Positions 43,112 through 52,419 of a DNA stretch of 64,000 nt are shown one piece after another. The position numbers and the translations under genes are program-made. The stretch is from Marinobacterium_D sp050908845 (GTDB lineage Bacteria; Pseudomonadota; Gammaproteobacteria; Pseudomonadales; Balneatricaceae). The stretch is from positions 1,798,001 to 1,862,000 of the forward strand of contig NZ_CP194171.1 of NCBI RefSeq assembly GCF_050908845.1. The letters run 5' to 3'. The notes under the pieces are model-generated. The model was not told where the DNA came from, searched no databases, and saw only the letters and a program-made list of their open reading frames with translations. Position 1 is the first letter of the stretch; every line of letters begins with the position of its first letter.

Positions 43112-44164
43112 TCAGGCCAGTGCCGGGTAGCTGGTGTAGCCTTCAGGCGAAGATGCGTAGAAAGTGCTCGGGTCCGGCGTGTTCAACCCGGCGCCCTCGG
43201 CAAAGCGGGTTTCCAGGTCCGGGTTGGCGATGTAGGGCACACCAAAGGCCACCGCATCGGCATTGCCGGCCTCGATCCAGGCGTTGGCAGTTTCGAAGCT
43301 GAAGCCTTCGTTGGCGATGTAGGTACCGCCAAACAACCGCTTCAGCTCCGGCCCGATGCTGTCTTCAGCGACCTTTTCGCGGGCGCAGATAAAGGCGATG
43401 CCGCGCTTGCCCAGCTCGCTGGCCACGTAAGCGTAAGTGGTCTTGTGATCCGAGTCGGACATGTCATGGGCATCTGCGCGTGGTGACAGATGCACGCCCA
43501 CACGGTCCGCCCCCCAGACATCTATCGCCGCATCGGTTACTTCAAGCAGCAGACGGGCGCGGTTTTCCAGGGACCCTCCGTAGGCATCGGTGCGCTTGTT
43601 GGTGCCATCGAGCAGAAACTGCTCCAGCAGGTAGCCGTTGGCGCCGTGAATTTCTACGCCGTCAAAACCTGCAGCCTTGGCGTTGGCGGCACCCTGGCGG
43701 TAGGCCTCGATAATGCCGGGGATCTCGTCGGTTTCCAGAGCTCGGGGTGTTACATAATTCTTTTGCGGGCGTACCAGGCTGACATGGCCCGCAGGCTTAA
43801 TAGCGCTGGGTGCCACCGGCAGTTCGCCATCGAGGTAGATCGGGTCGGAGATACGGCCCACGTGCCAGAGCTGCAGCACCATCTTGCCGCCTTCGGCGTG
43901 CACCGCATCGGTGATTTTGCGCCAGCCGGCTACCTGCTCGTCGCTCCAGATCCCCGGGGTGTCCGGGTACCCCACGCCCTGGGGCGTAACGGCGGTGGCT
44001 TCGCTGATAATCAGGCCTGCACCGGCACGCTGGCGGTAGTACTCCAGCATCAGTGCGCCGGGAACCCGGCCCTCTTCGGAGCGGCAGCGTGTCAACGGCG
44101 CCATGATGATGCGGTTACGCAGCTCCAGTGCACCGGCTTTCAGCGGCTGATGTAGTGTGCTCAT
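43112..44164 (-). CDS. nemA: Old Yellow Enzyme-family alkene reductase (NemA-like)
   Basis: A 350-residue FMN-dependent TIM-barrel oxidoreductase of the Old Yellow Enzyme family. It reduces activated alkenes, quinones, N-ethylmaleimide and nitro compounds with NADPH. FMN and substrate residues are in APLTRCRS (about 22-29), VLQLWHVGRIS (about 96-106) and GVEIHGANGYLLEQFL, with the H-x-x-N pair. GGSLENRARL is also typical. It is 55 bases downstream of the arsR-type regulator on the same strand and likely controlled by it, so detoxification of electrophiles is the probable role. Confidence 0.92.
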   Translation of the reverse strand: MSTLHQPLKAGALELRNRIIMAPLTRCRSEEGRVPGALMLEYYRQRAGAGLIISEATAVTPQGVGYPDTPGIWSDEQVAGWRKITDAVHAEGGKMVLQLWHVGRISDPIYLDGELPVAPSAIKPAGHVSLVRPQKNYVTPRALETDEIPGIIEAYRQGAANAKAAGFDGVEIHGANGYLLEQFLLDGTNKRTDAYGGSLENRARLLLEVTDAAIDVWGADRVGVHLSPRADAHDMSDSDHKTTYAYVASELGKRGIAFICAREKVAEDSIGPELKRLFGGTYIANEGFSFETANAWIEAGNADAVAFGVPYIANPDLETRFAEGAGLNTPDPSTFYASSPEGYTSYPALA

Positions 44165-44219
44165 AGCGAGGATTGCCTCCTTGGTTTGCAGGTTTTCGCA
44201 TCTGCAGGCGCCGGGCGTA

Positions 44220-44528
44220 TTACAGACTCTCCCCGATCGCTTCCAGAAACGCCTGGATATTGGCTTCGTTGCGTTTGTAATAGATCCACTGACCGATCCT
44301 CTGGGTTTCCACCAATCCCGCTTTCTGCAGGGTGGAGAGGTGCGCCGAGGTGGTCGATTGCGACAGACCGGTATGCTTGTCGATCATGCCGGCGCAGACG
44401 CCGTATTCCAGGGGATGGGCCTGGTCGGCAAACCAGTGCTCCGGCTCCTTGAGCCAGGTCAGAATCTGCCGGCGCACCGGGTGGGCCAGCGCCTTTATCA
44501 CGGCATCGATGTCGGATGAGTCGGTCAT
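44220..44528 (-). CDS. ArsR-family repressor of the nemA operon
   Basis: A 102-residue winged-helix regulator. The recognition region LSQSTTSAHLSTLQKAGLV (about 56-74) and IGQWIYYKRNE are typical of the ArsR/SmtB family. The metal-binding CxC motif of classical ArsR is absent. A single cysteine (GVCAGM, about 46) might serve as a thiol sensor of electrophiles, which would suit control of an alkene reductase. The ATG at 44528 is used; a longer frame to 44666 would run across the promoter. An inverted repeat fills the spacer of its promoter. Confidence 0.88.
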   Translation of the reverse strand: MTDSSDIDAVIKALAHPVRRQILTWLKEPEHWFADQAHPLEYGVCAGMIDKHTGLSQSTTSAHLSTLQKAGLVETQRIGQWIYYKRNEANIQAFLEAIGESL

Positions 44529-44549
44529 ATCTATATCGCTTTTTTTCGA

Positions 44550-44578
44550 AATGTATATCGTGAGTATTCGATATGCAA
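44550..44578 (-). promoter_or_regulatory. arsR-nemA promoter with operator in the spacer
   Basis: On the minus strand a -35 box TTGCAT (44578-44573), a 17-base spacer and a -10 box TACATT (44555-44550) are visible. The inverted repeat ATATCG-N8-CGATAT (44555-44574) covers the whole spacer. A regulator bound there would exclude RNA polymerase, the usual ArsR-family repression. Confidence 0.7.
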
Positions 44579-44694
44579 GATGAGGAACAGAGTTTTTGAA
44601 ATTGCAGCCAAGTTTGAATCCCGCTGGAGCTTGCGCAACGTTACAGTGAGACGCTTTAATCCGCAAAATACCAACCTGTAACCGGGAGAGTTTT

Positions 44695-45111
44695 ATGTCG
44701 GTGATTTCCGTCGAAGCGTTGCGTGCTTCACTGGGCGATCATTTTCCACAGGGTTCCCAGTACGGCGAGCTGGAATCGGTGGCTGACGGGGAGGCGGTGA
44801 TGCGTCTGACCGTATCGGATCAGCATCTTCGCCCCGGTGGCACCGTATCTGGCCCCGTGATGATGGGGCTGGCGGATGTGGCGATATTTTTCGCGCTGCA
44901 GACCCGCACCGGCATCGAGACGATGGCGGTCACCAGTAGCCTGAATATCAATTTTCTCAGCAAGCCGGCGGCGGACAGGGATCTGCTCTGCCATGCCCGG
45001 ATGCTCAAGGTGGGTAAACGCCTGGCAGTGGGAGAGGCCTACCTGAGTTGCGGCGACGAGGCAGACCCGGTGGCGCATGTCACCGCCACCTACGTCCGTC
45101 CCGGCGCCTGA
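44695..45111 (+). CDS. PaaI-family hotdog thioesterase
   Basis: A 138-residue hotdog-fold protein similar to PaaI and other acyl-CoA thioesterases, which hydrolyse acyl- or aryl-CoA. The active-site stretch LRPGGTVSGPVMMGLADVA (about 43-61) and the strand SSLNINFLSKPA fit the family. The ATG follows GGGAGAG. It diverges from the arsR gene across a 166-base region and converges on the NosR-like gene. The substrate is not known. Confidence 0.88.
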   Translation: MSVISVEALRASLGDHFPQGSQYGELESVADGEAVMRLTVSDQHLRPGGTVSGPVMMGLADVAIFFALQTRTGIETMAVTSSLNINFLSKPAADRDLLCHARMLKVGKRLAVGEAYLSCGDEADPVAHVTATYVRPGA

Positions 45112-45120
45112 TGGTTTTGC

Positions 45121-47211
45121 TCAGGACGCTTTGGCGATCACCTGTGCAGGGCGCTTCTTGCCCTTGCGCTCATTGATCAGCGGTACGCACTGGTGATCGT
45201 CACGATAGATCACCTCGCAGTCGTAACACTGGATACACTCGCGGTAGTTGATCCTGCCGGACGGCTCGATGGCGCGGATGCCGCAGCGGTGGCTGCACAG
45301 CTGGCAGGGGCTGCCGCATTCGCGGCGCCTGGGCAGCCAGCGTAGCAGATGGAAGTGCCCCATCACGGCAAAGAAGGCGCCCAGGGGGCACAGGTAGCGG
45401 CAGAAAAACTTGTGTATGAACAGGCCAGCCACCAGCAGCAGGATGGCATAGATAACGAACGGCCATTCGCGCACAAAGCCCAGGGTGATCGCCGTCTTGA
45501 ACGGTTCCACCTCGGCACCGCGTTCTGCCGCGCCGAGCGAGTAGAAACTAACCGCCACCAGCCCGGCCAGAATCAGGTATTTCAGCCCCCAGAGTTTCTG
45601 ATGCAGCGGCCAAGGGATCTTTTTCTGCTTGATCTTCAGCTTGGTGGCGATAGCACCGGCCATCTCCTGGAGTACGCCGAACGGGCAGAGCCAGCCGCAG
45701 AAGTAACCTCGCCCCCAGAGCACCAGGGTCAGAATTACATAGCACCAGAGTATAAAGATCACCGGGTCGATAAGCAGGATGGAGCTATCCGCCGCGCCGG
45801 TCACCACCTGCAAAATGGTAAACACGTTGGTGATCGACAGCTGTCCCTGGGTGACATAGCCGATAAAGATCAGGGTATAGAGCAGGAAGCTCCAGCGGAT
45901 GATGCGGAACAGGCGGGCGTTTTCCGTCACCTTGCGGTGCCAGAGGATAATCGCGGTCAACAGGGTAAGACCGGCCAGCAGTCCGGCGATCAAACCGGCG
46001 CGCTGCTCCCAGATCTGCATCCATAACGGCCGGGTGTCTCTGGCCTCGGGCTGCACTCTTTCGAAGAAGCGTTCAGGCATCTGATAGCGGGTGTTGAACG
46101 AGCGGAGCTCGTCAGGTCTCAGATAGCCTTGCGCCCGGCTGACCACCAGGCTCAGAAACCAGGGCGAGGCGGGGTCGAAACCGGCCCCGCTGGGGATACT
46201 GAACAGGCGGAACTCCTGGAAAGCGGGCAGATCGCTGGGCAGTTCGGGATCGATGGCGTTATAAAAGTCCATATCGCGCAGTTCGATCTGGATGCCGTTC
46301 TGCTCCAGTGCCAGACGGTCCGGTGCCGTGCCACGTACAAACTCCTCGCCCATGATCGAGTAGGGGCCCCGGTTGAGCACGGCGATGGCGTGAGCGCCGG
46401 GCTCCAGTTTCTCCTGCATCAGCCGCTCGTAGTGGCTGTCCCCGAGCAGGTAGCGGCCGGTGGTTGGGGTGTTCAGATAGGTGACGTAGAGATCGGCGAA
46501 ATCGCCGCTGGCGCCGCTGCCTGTGCCGGGCGAAAACGCGTTTTCCACCTCCGTGTTACTCAGCCTGAGCGGTTCGGCCCAGTGGTTGGCGACCAGTGTC
46601 TGCCAATCCGCCGGCTCCTGGACCTCGGTGCGAACCCTGGCAGGTGGCTCGCGATGGGGGATAAGGCCGGTTTGCTGTGCCACCTGGATGGCGGAGATCA
46701 TTACCGTTTCATTCAATACGATCGCCGAGGCGGTAGCCTTGGTGATGCCGTCGATATAGACGTTGCTGCCGGCGCTCTTGTTGCGCACCGAGGCGCTGGT
46801 GATCTTGATCGTATTGCGCAGATCCAGGCCCGGATACTGCTCGGTGAAGCGGTGCATCGGCTCGGGACCCAGGCCGTGCAGAAAGATCGGCTCGTGGTGC
46901 TCCAGCACTTTGACGCCGCGGTAGATGCCGTCACGGTCGATACCTACCAGCAGCTGGTAGGGTGCGCCGGAAAAGCCGGGCAGTTCGATATAGTCGCCGG
47001 ACAGGAAGGCGTAGCCGATCAGCTCGGTCACCTGGTAAACCGGCCAGACCCGCGGATCGGTCTGCTTTTCGCCAATCTCTGTGGCTTCCGGAAAAAGTGC
47101 CTGAATCTGTGACGGAATATCCCTGTCCGGGGTATCAGCACGGGCCTGGAATGCCAGCAGTGGCAGCCAGATCAGCAGGGCCAGGCAGTAGCGTGGCACA
47201 ACGCGTCTCAT
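45121..47211 (-). CDS. NosR-like flavo-iron-sulfur membrane protein
   Basis: A 696-residue protein with the NosR architecture. A signal peptide (about 1-25) is followed by a periplasmic FMN-binding domain whose flavinylation motif DGITKAT (154-160) would bind FMN at T160. Five or six membrane spans (about 410-610) follow. The CGWLCPFGVLQE and CRYLCPLGAFF motifs and 4Fe-4S cysteines CGSPCQLCSHRCG and CIQCYDCEVIY complete it. NosR and NirI supply electrons to the N2O reductase system. No nosZ, nosD or apbE is nearby, so this may be a relative serving another acceptor. Confidence 0.88.
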   Translation of the reverse strand: MRRVVPRYCLALLIWLPLLAFQARADTPDRDIPSQIQALFPEATEIGEKQTDPRVWPVYQVTELIGYAFLSGDYIELPGFSGAPYQLLVGIDRDGIYRGVKVLEHHEPIFLHGLGPEPMHRFTEQYPGLDLRNTIKITSASVRNKSAGSNVYIDGITKATASAIVLNETVMISAIQVAQQTGLIPHREPPARVRTEVQEPADWQTLVANHWAEPLRLSNTEVENAFSPGTGSGASGDFADLYVTYLNTPTTGRYLLGDSHYERLMQEKLEPGAHAIAVLNRGPYSIMGEEFVRGTAPDRLALEQNGIQIELRDMDFYNAIDPELPSDLPAFQEFRLFSIPSGAGFDPASPWFLSLVVSRAQGYLRPDELRSFNTRYQMPERFFERVQPEARDTRPLWMQIWEQRAGLIAGLLAGLTLLTAIILWHRKVTENARLFRIIRWSFLLYTLIFIGYVTQGQLSITNVFTILQVVTGAADSSILLIDPVIFILWCYVILTLVLWGRGYFCGWLCPFGVLQEMAGAIATKLKIKQKKIPWPLHQKLWGLKYLILAGLVAVSFYSLGAAERGAEVEPFKTAITLGFVREWPFVIYAILLLVAGLFIHKFFCRYLCPLGAFFAVMGHFHLLRWLPRRRECGSPCQLCSHRCGIRAIEPSGRINYRECIQCYDCEVIYRDDHQCVPLINERKGKKRPAQVIAKAS

Positions 47212-47405
47212 GATTATCCCCCGGTTCTTGTTCTTATCCGATCAAGGGTCGCAGATGCCAGCCTGGCGGGCTAAGGGTCAAAGGGCGTAAATCGGCTACT
47301 ACTTTCGGCGGGATATTCCCGGGATTCACCTGCCTTCGCGCGGGGCTATAGAAAAACCGGGTGCTGAGTTATGCTGCAAGGAACTGTTTTGGCGGGGTTT
47401 ATTGA

Positions 47406-48320
47406 GTGATAGTGCGTGAAAAGCCGGGGTTTCTGGCGCTGTTCTTCGTATATCAGGGATCGATTGCACCACGGGTGATGCCGCAGATCATTCTGGTGGC
47501 GCTGCTGTCCGCGTTGATGGTGGTGCTGCATGCGCACTTTCCCGATCTGTTTCCGGTACTGACCACCTCCTCGTTCGCGTTTCTCGGCGTGGCCCTGTCG
47601 TTGTACCTGGGCTTTCGTAACAACGCCTGCTATGAACGCTGGTGGGAAGGTCGCAGGCTCTGGGGGCAGTTGCTGGTGGAGGGGCGCAGCCTGCTGCGTC
47701 TGAGCCTCAGTTACCGCGGTGTCGACAGCGAACGGCACCAGCGCATGGTGCGGCGCCTGATCGCCTTTACCCAGTGTCTGCGCGACCAGGTGCGTGACCA
47801 GGATCCCATGCCGGGGCTGGCCAACTGGTTGCGTTTTGATGAACTGAGCCGGGTCGAGTCCTCGGTTAACCGGCCCGAGGCGCTGCTCGGCCTGATCGGC
47901 GAGCAGCTGGCAACGGAGGTGGACAGCGGTGGCCTGGACCCGGTCACCGTGCGTAACTTCGAGCAGCGCCTGGTGTCGTTGAGCGAGGTGGTGGCCGGCT
48001 GTGAGCGGCTCGGTAATACGCCTCTGCCTTTCGCCTACACGCTCCTGGTGCACCGTATCTGCTATTTATACTGCTTCCTGCTGCCGGTTGGGCTGGTGGC
48101 AGGCACCGGTCTGGCGACGCCGTTGTTAACCGCCATTGTCGCTTACGCGTTTTTTGGTCTCGATGAACTCAGCCAGGAGCTGGAACGTCCCTTTGGCCAG
48201 ACCGACAACGGCCTGGCGCTGGATTCGATGACCCGCACGTTCGAGCGAGAATGCCTGCAGGCGCTGGGCGAACAGCATTTACCGGAACCCGAGCCCTGCA
48301 AGGACTATCGTCTTACCTGA
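47406..48320 (+). CDS. bestrophin-like channel (YneE family)
   Basis: A 304-residue membrane protein homologous to E. coli YneE and bacterial bestrophins, which form pentameric ion channels. MIVREKPGF, ALSLYLGFRNNACYERWWEGRRLWGQ (split about 59-84), TPLPFAYTLLVHRICYLYCF and ELERPFGQTDNGL all follow the family. The GTG at 47406 gives the same N-terminus as YneE, and a second GTG two codons later is also possible. It stands alone between the NosR-like and MBL genes. The transported ion is not settled in bacteria. Confidence 0.9.
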   Translation: MIVREKPGFLALFFVYQGSIAPRVMPQIILVALLSALMVVLHAHFPDLFPVLTTSSFAFLGVALSLYLGFRNNACYERWWEGRRLWGQLLVEGRSLLRLSLSYRGVDSERHQRMVRRLIAFTQCLRDQVRDQDPMPGLANWLRFDELSRVESSVNRPEALLGLIGEQLATEVDSGGLDPVTVRNFEQRLVSLSEVVAGCERLGNTPLPFAYTLLVHRICYLYCFLLPVGLVAGTGLATPLLTAIVAYAFFGLDELSQELERPFGQTDNGLALDSMTRTFERECLQALGEQHLPEPEPCKDYRLT

Positions 48321-48358
48321 ACCGTCTTACCTGAACCGACCCGTTTCGCCGGATCCGT

Positions 48359-49249
48359 TCAGGCGGCGAGCTCCGCAAAACTGGCCTGGGTGTCCACCAC
48401 CCGGTAGCGGCCGCGTTCATCCTGATCGATGCGGCCCAGGGCTACATCCGGATCATGGGTAAACACCAGGCGGCCGTTTCGTTTGCCCAGCTGGGCCAGC
48501 ACGCTGCGCTTCTCGTCGATCAGCTGTTCCGGGAAACGGTCGTAGCCCATGGTGATCGGCAGGTGTACCCAGGGCGCACCGGGGATCAGATCGCCGGCAA
48601 AGAGGAGCGGACCCTCAGGCATATCGATTTCGGGCAGGATCTGGCCCGGCGTATGGCCGGAGCTCAGGTGAAAACTGTAGTCTGCGCCCAGGGTGGGGGA
48701 CTGTTCACCTTCGGGAACCAGCTCCAGGCGGCCCGATTCGGCCAGGGCCTGGTTGAGTGTCGGGATATAGGAGGCGCGGTCGCGGGCATGGGGGTCGTTG
48801 GCACGGTGCCACTGGGTTTCACCGACCACGAATGTGGCGTTGGGGAACAGCAGGCGTGGATCCTGTCCGTTCTGCCAGGCGGAGAGCAGGCCACCGGCAT
48901 GATCGAAGTGCAGGTGAGTCAGCACGACCACATCGATATCCTCATGGCCCAGCCCCTGGTCGGCGAGACTTTCCAGCAGCCGGTGATGAGACTCCTGGAC
49001 CCCAAAGCGCTGTTTCATCTCGGGGCTGAAGAAGGCACCTACACCCGCTTCGATCAGGATGTTGCGCATACGCTGCACACCGGCGTACTCCTGCACCAGC
49101 AGTGCGCGGCAGCCCAGGCGGATGCGATTCAGGTCGTCCGGTTCACACCAGCGTTGCCACATCGCTTTCGGCGCGTTGCCAAACATGGCACCGCCATCGA
49201 GCATCTGGCTGTTTCCCTCCAGGGAGGTGAGGCGTTTACTTGTTATCAT
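48359..49249 (-). CDS. metallo-beta-lactamase-fold hydrolase
   Basis: A 296-residue MBL-fold protein. The metal motif THLHFDHAGG (about 105-114) and the later SSGHTPGQ and FAGDLIPGAPW supply the zinc ligands. The substrate cannot be told; the length and pattern fit the quorum-quenching lactonase/hydrolase branch as well as many general hydrolases. Of two ATGs (49255 and 49249) the second is chosen because GGAG lies 6 bases before it. It diverges from cysQ; 86 bases separate the starts. Confidence 0.88.
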   Translation of the reverse strand: MITSKRLTSLEGNSQMLDGGAMFGNAPKAMWQRWCEPDDLNRIRLGCRALLVQEYAGVQRMRNILIEAGVGAFFSPEMKQRFGVQESHHRLLESLADQGLGHEDIDVVVLTHLHFDHAGGLLSAWQNGQDPRLLFPNATFVVGETQWHRANDPHARDRASYIPTLNQALAESGRLELVPEGEQSPTLGADYSFHLSSGHTPGQILPEIDMPEGPLLFAGDLIPGAPWVHLPITMGYDRFPEQLIDEKRSVLAQLGKRNGRLVFTHDPDVALGRIDQDERGRYRVVDTQASFAELAA

Positions 49250-49335
49250 GGCCATCTCCGATTTTTTGGGACCATACTCTAACGCATAAATAATGTGGTT
49301 GTGGATCCCACAAAAGAAGTAGGGAAAAGGAAGTG

Positions 49336-50139
49336 ATGAACAACTGGATCGATAGGGCACTGCTCGATGCGGTCGCCGCTCTGGCGCGTAAAGCCGGGGA
49401 CGCGATCATGCAGGTGTATGCGCGGGACTTTGAGGTCAGCCTGAAACAGGATGACTCGCCGTTGACCGAGGCCGACCAGGCGGCGCACAGGATCATAGCG
49501 GCTGGGCTTGCTGGGCTGATACCACAGCTGCCGATCCTGTCCGAAGAGGATATAGAGAGCTTTGAGGGCGCCGATGACCAGGGGCGCTACTGGCTGGTAG
49601 ACCCTTTGGATGGCACCAAGGAGTTCATCAAGCGCAACGGTGATTTCAGCGTCAATATCGCGCTGATCGAGCAGGGTGAGCCGGTGTTGGGAGTGGTTTA
49701 CGCGCCGGTGAATGAGGTGCTCTGGATGGCGGCCCGTGGACTCGGTGCCATGCGGATCGATGCAGACGGCGAGAAACGCCTGCAGGTGCGAGAGCACCAG
49801 CCGGGTCAGCCCTGGCATCTGCTGCGCAGTCGCTCCCATCCCAGCCCGGATATGCAGGCCTGGATCGACAGGCTGGAACAGCATGATGAGGTACAGCTGG
49901 AATCGGTGGGCAGCTCGCTGAAGTTCTGCCGTATCGCCGAGGGCACAGCCGATATCTATCCACGTCTCGGCCCCACCTCCCTGTGGGACACCGCCGCCGC
50001 CCACGCCGTGTTGACCGAGGCGGGTGGGGCGGTGATCCGTTTCGATGGCTCAGCGCTTAGCTATGGCGATACCTCGGAGCTGCTGAACCCCTGGTTTATC
50101 GCCCACGGCCGCGGTGAGATCGATTGGAGCGGGTTCTAG
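49336..50139 (+). CDS. cysQ: 3'(2'),5'-bisphosphate nucleotidase CysQ
   Basis: A 267-residue phosphatase of the inositol-monophosphatase superfamily. It removes the 3'-phosphate of adenosine 3',5'-bisphosphate formed in sulfate assimilation. Metal-binding motifs are LPILSEED (about 65-72), WLVDPLDGTKEF (about 86-97) and SLWDTAAAHAVL (about 217-228). An AGGAAG site precedes the ATG at 49336; a GTG one codon earlier is possible. It converges on metE with 3 bases between stops, and linkage of two sulfur-metabolism genes may be meaningful. Confidence 0.94.
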   Translation: MNNWIDRALLDAVAALARKAGDAIMQVYARDFEVSLKQDDSPLTEADQAAHRIIAAGLAGLIPQLPILSEEDIESFEGADDQGRYWLVDPLDGTKEFIKRNGDFSVNIALIEQGEPVLGVVYAPVNEVLWMAARGLGAMRIDADGEKRLQVREHQPGQPWHLLRSRSHPSPDMQAWIDRLEQHDEVQLESVGSSLKFCRIAEGTADIYPRLGPTSLWDTAAAHAVLTEAGGAVIRFDGSALSYGDTSELLNPWFIAHGRGEIDWSGF

Positions 50140-50142
50140 CGA

Positions 50143-52419
50143 TCAGGACGGCTCTGAAAGCGAAAGCCTGTCGCGCAGTATCGCTGCGGCTTTTACCATC
50201 CGTTCCAGCGCCGGAGTCACCTCTTCCCACTGACGGGTTTTCAGGCCGCAGTCCGGGTTGACCCAGAGCCGCTGTGCCGGAATCCGCGCCGCGGCTTTCT
50301 CGATCAGGTCGACCATCTCCTCGACCTCCGGCACATTGGGGCTGTGGATGTCGTAAACGCCCGGGCCGATCTCGTTGGGGTACTCGAACGCCTCGAAGGC
50401 ATCGAGCAGCTGCATCTGCGAACGGCTGGTCTCGATGGTGATCACATCCGCATCCAGCGCTGCTACCGCTTCGATAATGTCGTTGAACTCGGAGTAGCAC
50501 ATATGGGTGTGGATCTGGCAGTCATCCGCGACGCCGGAAGCGCTCAGACGGAACGACTCGGTGGCCCAGTCCAGGTAGGTCTTCCAGTCGCCGCGCCTTA
50601 GCGGCAGGCCTTCACGTAGCGCCGGTTCATCGATCTGGATCGCGGCGATGCCCGCCTGCTCCAGATCGCACACCTCGTCACGCAGCGCCAGGGCGATCTG
50701 GCGGCAGGTGTCGGAGCGCGGCTGGTCGTCGCGAACAAAGGCCCACTGCAACAGGGTGATCGGGCCGGTGAGCATCCCTTTCATCGGCTTCTCGGTCAGT
50801 GACTGGGCGTAGCGGGACCAGCTTACCGTCATGGCGCTGGGGCGTTCCACATCACCGAAGATTACCGGCGGTTTGACACAGCGGGAGCCGTAGGACTGCA
50901 CCCAGCCGTTGGCGGTGGTCAGGTAGCCGTCGAGCTGCTCGCCGAAGTATTCCACCATGTCGTTACGTTCCGCTTCGCCGTGCACCAGCAGATCGATTCC
51001 CAGCGCTTCCTGACGTTTAACGCAGTCGGCGATGTGGCTCTGCATCCGGTCTTCGTAGCTGGCGAAATCCAGCTCGCCACGGCGGAAGGCGGCGCGGCTG
51101 GCACGTATCTCCGCCGTCTGCGGGAAGGAGCCGATAGTCGTAGTCGGCAGTAGTCCCAGGTTAAGGCGCTGCTGCTGCGCCTTGGCGCGCTCCTGATAAG
51201 GCGTAGCGCGACGGCTGTCCTCCGCGGTCACAGCGTTGAGGCGGGCAGCGACCTGCGGCTTGTGAATCCGTTTTGAAGCACGGCGGGCGCCGACCGCTTC
51301 GGCATTCGCGGCCAGCGCTTCCTGGCCCTCACCGGCAAGACCCTGCTGGAGTACGCGCAGCTCGGAGAGCTTCTGTACCGCAAAGGCGAACCAGGAGCGC
51401 TGATCCGCATCCAGGGTGCTTTCCCGGTCCAGGTCCACAGGCACGTGCAGCAGCGAACAGGAGCTGGAGAGCCAGAGACGAGAGCCCAGCTGTTGTTGCA
51501 CCGGTTTCAGGGACTCCAGCGCGGTGTTCAGGTCGCTCTTCCAGATATTGCGGCCATCGATAATCCCCACCGAGAGAATCTGGTGGCTGCCGAGGCGCTC
51601 GGCGGCCTGGCGGAACTCTTCGCCACCACGTACCGCATCCAGGTGCAGGCCGGCCACCGGCAGGCTCAGGGCCAGCTCCAGGTTATCGCGCAGATCGCCA
51701 AAGTAGGTGGTCAGCAGCAGCTTGAGTTCGCCAGCAGACAGTGCGGCATAAGCGGTGCGCAGCGCCTGCTGCCAGTCGCTGGGAAGATCCAGTGCCAGAA
51801 TCGGCTCGTCGATCTGCAGCCAGCTGATCGGTTTCTGCTCCAGCTGTTTAAGCAGTGCTGCGTACTGTTCCAGCAGGGCGGGCAGCAGCGACAGGCGGTT
51901 TTCGCCGCGGCTCAGCCAGAGCAGGGTGACAGGGCCAACCAGCACCGGCTTGGGTGCGTGGCCCAGGGCGAGCGCTTCATCGATCTCCGCCAGTAGTTTC
52001 TCCGGGTGCAGGGAGAAACGGGTATCGGCAGACACCTCCGGGGCCAGGTAGTGGTAGTTGGTGTCGAACCACTTGGTCATCTCCAGCGCATGGGTGGACT
52101 CGCCGCTGGGCGCGCGGCCACGGGCCATGCGGAAGTAGTTGTCCAGGTCGGACTCTGAGCGTCCGGCCTCAAAGCGTGACGGCGCAAAGCCGAACAGGCA
52201 GATATGGTCGAGAATATGGTCGTAGAACGAGAAGTCGTTCACCGATACAAAATCGAGCCCGGCGTCCTGCTGATGCTGCCAGTGGCGCTGGCGCAGATCG
52301 CGGGCAGTTTGCTGCAGTTCCGTTGCGTCGGCTTCGCCGCGCCAGTAGCGCTCCAACGCGAACTTGAGCTCGCGGTTGGCGCCGATGCGTGAAAAGCCGG
52401 GTATGTGAAGTCCTGTCAT
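50143..52419 (-). CDS. metE: cobalamin-independent methionine synthase
   Basis: A 758-residue enzyme that transfers the methyl of 5-methyltetrahydropteroyltriglutamate to homocysteine to make methionine. Two homologous (beta-alpha)8 halves are visible. The C-terminal zinc site has HTHMCYSEF (about 640-648) and NPDCGLKTR (about 725-733), and the folate region shows TIGSFPQT. A GAGGAC site precedes the ATG. It diverges from nirBD, and the shared spacer has a MetR-like site and a long palindrome in its leader. Confidence 0.97.
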   Translation of the reverse strand: MTGLHIPGFSRIGANRELKFALERYWRGEADATELQQTARDLRQRHWQHQQDAGLDFVSVNDFSFYDHILDHICLFGFAPSRFEAGRSESDLDNYFRMARGRAPSGESTHALEMTKWFDTNYHYLAPEVSADTRFSLHPEKLLAEIDEALALGHAPKPVLVGPVTLLWLSRGENRLSLLPALLEQYAALLKQLEQKPISWLQIDEPILALDLPSDWQQALRTAYAALSAGELKLLLTTYFGDLRDNLELALSLPVAGLHLDAVRGGEEFRQAAERLGSHQILSVGIIDGRNIWKSDLNTALESLKPVQQQLGSRLWLSSSCSLLHVPVDLDRESTLDADQRSWFAFAVQKLSELRVLQQGLAGEGQEALAANAEAVGARRASKRIHKPQVAARLNAVTAEDSRRATPYQERAKAQQQRLNLGLLPTTTIGSFPQTAEIRASRAAFRRGELDFASYEDRMQSHIADCVKRQEALGIDLLVHGEAERNDMVEYFGEQLDGYLTTANGWVQSYGSRCVKPPVIFGDVERPSAMTVSWSRYAQSLTEKPMKGMLTGPITLLQWAFVRDDQPRSDTCRQIALALRDEVCDLEQAGIAAIQIDEPALREGLPLRRGDWKTYLDWATESFRLSASGVADDCQIHTHMCYSEFNDIIEAVAALDADVITIETSRSQMQLLDAFEAFEYPNEIGPGVYDIHSPNVPEVEEMVDLIEKAAARIPAQRLWVNPDCGLKTRQWEEVTPALERMVKAAAILRDRLSLSEPS

